Positions 5,091 through 6,462 of a stretch of 6,462 nt of DNA are shown in pieces. The notes under the pieces were generated by a model. It had not been told where the DNA came from, did not search any database, and saw only the letters and a program-made list of their open reading frames with translations. This DNA comes from DATKZB01 sp035528235 (GTDB taxonomy: Bacteria; Planctomycetota; Phycisphaerae; FEN-1346): the NCBI GenBank assembly GCA_035528235.1, contig DATKZB010000187.1:1-6462 (forward strand), in the 5' to 3' direction. How positions within the stretch are numbered: position 1 is the stretch's first letter; the number at the start of each line of letters is the position of its first letter. The translations under genes were made by a program, and so were the position numbers.

Positions 5091-5574
5091 ACTGGACCGA
5101 AGCCCGGCCGGCGTACACGCACGGGAACCCGAACTCGGCCAACAGGACGTCTTCCCTCGCGTGCATCTGTTGGGCGTCCCGCGGCGTACGGTCGTCGTAG
5201 CCGATGAGGTGGAGGAGCCCGTGGACCAGGTACAGGAGCAGTTCGGCCTGCGGGTCGCCATGGATGGCCCGGGCCTGCTGAAGGGCCCGTTCGGCCGACG
5301 CGATGATTTCGCCGTTGATGCCGCCGTTGCCGCCGGTGTGGTTGGTGGCGGGCCAGTCCAGGTCTTCCAGGGGGAAACTGATGACGTCGGTGGCCGTGTC
5401 GCGTCCGAGGTACTCGTGACTGAGGTCGCGGATGTGCCGGTTGTCGGTCAGGACGATGCTCAGGCTCTTGGCCGCGCGGCCCTCTTCCTTGATGACGTGT
5501 CGAATGACTTGGAGAATAAGTTTCCGATCCAGGCGGACATGATCCTGCAGATCTGTAATCTCGATCTTGGCCAT
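5089..5574 (-). CDS. ybeY: YbeY, rRNA maturation endoribonuclease
   Basis: YbeY (UPF0054) is a small metal-dependent RNase needed for 16S rRNA 3'-end maturation and 70S ribosome quality control. The 161-residue protein has the family's usual length and order: a central TDVISFPLED (62-71), GEIIASAERA (88-97), and the metal site HGLLHLIGYDD with His118 and His122. The third ligand, His in the canonical HGxLHLxGYDH, is Asp128 here. The conserved Arg of E. coli YbeY (Arg59, in YRGKD) corresponds to Leu56 in YLGRD. Both look like lineage variants rather than decay, since the surrounding motif is intact. ATG is at 5574-5572, with GGAG at 5589-5586, 11 nt upstream. The 90-base gap to the HD gene (5575-5664) holds only that site and a GC-only stem, so shared transcription is likely. 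The next gene's ribosome binding site overlaps this gene's stop. Confidence 0.95.
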   Translation of the reverse strand: MAKIEITDLQDHVRLDRKLILQVIRHVIKEEGRAAKSLSIVLTDNRHIRDLSHEYLGRDTATDVISFPLEDLDWPATNHTGGNGGINGEIIASAERALQQARAIHGDPQAELLLYLVHGLLHLIGYDDRTPRDAQQMHAREDVLLAEFGFPCVYAGRASVQ

Positions 5575-5664
5575 GGCTACCCGTACTCCGACGTTTCTCT
5601 CGCTATCGGCAAGTCGGCGTGTCTTGTATCTCCAGCGTCCGGCCCGCGCGATGTGGGGCGCGCG

Positions 5665-6462
5665 TCACTGCGGCTCGGCCCGAGGCCCGTTGCGGACTTC
5701 CGCCTGCGGGTCGGCCCCCTTTGCGGCGTCGCCGCCGGCCGGTGCCGCCTGGCCGGCCTCGTCCTGTGACGGATACGAGACCCGACCATGATAAACGGAA
5801 AGCAGGGTCTTCGTCAAGGTCTCCTCAATCTTGTGGAGGTCATTCAGGGTCAGGCCGCTCTCGTCCAACTGGCCTTTCAGGAGCCGTTTCATGACCATGT
5901 CGCGGACGGTCGCCCCGATCCGGTTGGCGGTTCGTTCCTTCAGGCTTCGGGTGGCACCCTCGACGACGTCGGCCAGCATCACGATGGCGGTTTCGGGGCT
6001 CCGGGGCCTGGGGCCGGGGTACCGGTAGTCCGATTCGGCCGGCGGTTCCTCGCCATTGGCCTCCGCCTGCTGCCGCGCCTGGTGGTAGAAGAACTCCATC
6101 AGCGTCGTGCCGTGGTGCTCGGCGATGAAGTTCTTGATGATGGGCGGCAGGCTGAGACGGTCGGCCATTTCCTGGCCGTCCTTGACGTGGCTCATGATGA
6201 TGAGGCGGCTCATGGCGGGCGTCAGGCTCCCGTGAGCCTCCTGGCCTTCCTGGTAGTTCTCGACGAAGTAGCGGGGCTTGTTGGCCTTGCCGATGTCGTG
6301 GAAGTACGCGCCCACGCGGGCCAGCAAGCCGTTGGCGCCGATGGCTTCGGCCGCCGATTCGCTCAGCGTCCCGATGAGCAGGCTGTGGGCATAGGTGCCG
6401 GGCGCCTCGAGGGCCAGGCGTTTCAGGGCCGGCTGGTTGACGTCGCACAACTCCAGCAGGCT
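5665..6462 (-). CDS. 7TM-HD family (PgpH/YqfF-type) cyclic-dinucleotide phosphodiesterase, C-terminal part
   Basis: The right edge cuts this gene; 265 C-terminal residues are visible. They match the cytoplasmic HD domain of PgpH-type membrane proteins, whose studied members hydrolyse c-di-AMP to pApA. The segment opens with LLELCDVNQPALKRLALEAP, very close to the family signature preceding the HD domain. Counting from the first visible residue, putative metal ligands are His26 (GTYAHS), His55-Asp56 (FHDIGK), His92 (MSHVKDG), His116-His117 (EHHGT) and Asp165 (MLADVVEG), so the catalytic set is complete. The last 35-40 residues are Ala/Gly/Pro-rich and probably disordered. The extracellular 7TM-HDED region and membrane helices would lie beyond the window. 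The frame is open to 6462, so the TTG at 6450 is internal. The gene lies upstream of ybeY, a common arrangement (often phoH-pgpH-ybeY). Substrate (c-di-AMP) is inferred. Confidence 0.92.
   Translation of the reverse strand, partial: SLLELCDVNQPALKRLALEAPGTYAHSLLIGTLSESAAEAIGANGLLARVGAYFHDIGKANKPRYFVENYQEGQEAHGSLTPAMSRLIIMSHVKDGQEMADRLSLPPIIKNFIAEHHGTTLMEFFYHQARQQAEANGEEPPAESDYRYPGPRPRSPETAIVMLADVVEGATRSLKERTANRIGATVRDMVMKRLLKGQLDESGLTLNDLHKIEETLTKTLLSVYHGRVSYPSQDEAGQAAPAGGDAAKGADPQAEVRNGPRAEPQ

Noticed and set aside
4017..5207. Long plus-strand reading frame (396 codons) opposite the CBS gene
   Set aside because: It lies fully antisense to a gene with clear CBS and CorC_HlyC domains and has the biased His/Asp/Gly/Arg composition expected of the reverse complement of GC-rich coding DNA.
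5079..5261. 61-codon N-terminal extension of the CBS protein
   Set aside because: It overlaps the 3' third of ybeY in another frame, has Ser/Thr/Cys/Arg-rich composition, and the strong Shine-Dalgarno supports the TTG at 5078.
5645..5664. CGCGCG stem between the HD gene and ybeY as a terminator
   Set aside because: It is a 6-bp self-complementary GC stem with an 8-nt loop and no T-run; such stems are common by chance in this base composition.

Overview
The window is a dense run of bacterial housekeeping genes, all read from the minus strand, so transcription runs from high to low coordinates. The DNA is GC-rich and has a strong G/C bias at third codon positions, which creates many long but spurious antisense reading frames. 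A lipobox-bearing LptE-like protein and a BamD-like TPR protein point to a bacterium with an outer membrane. Several details suggest a planctomycete-like organism (Planctomycetota/Phycisphaerae grade): the lineage-style YbeY variant, the HD-phosphohydrolase/ybeY/CBS/recO order, and the tryptophan- and proline-rich envelope protein. That assignment is inferred from family resemblance, not from a search.

Layout in transcription order. The window opens inside the C-terminal HD domain of a 7TM-HD (PgpH/YqfF-type) cyclic-dinucleotide phosphodiesterase (6462-5665). After 90 bases comes ybeY (5574-5089), an endoribonuclease of 16S rRNA maturation. Next is a CNNM/CorC-type membrane protein with paired CBS domains (5078-3795). 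Its TTG start sits 6 nt after a Shine-Dalgarno sequence that overlaps the ybeY stop codon. A 67-79 bp palindromic repeat follows, then recO (3681-2932) for recombinational repair. Just past the recO stop lies a candidate promoter with a perfect TATAAT. It would serve a BamD-like secreted TPR protein (2792-1497) and the LptE-like lipoprotein (1500-997), which are joined by a 4-base GTGA overlap. A second, longer copy of the repeat family (821-952) fills the gap before ftsH (784 to the left edge), of which 261 residues are present, up to just past Walker A.

How the genes fit together. The right half combines nucleotide second-messenger breakdown, rRNA processing and a membrane CBS protein. The left half is an envelope-biogenesis unit (BamD-like and LptE) leading into the membrane protease FtsH. 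The most unusual content is not a gene. It is a two-copy intergenic repeat family with TTTGTCAACT inverted ends, one copy of which carries two extra 11-bp hairpins that differ by a compensated base pair. I see no CRISPR array, tRNA, rRNA, prophage or defence system here. No intergenic gap exceeds 300 bases; the largest is 785-996.
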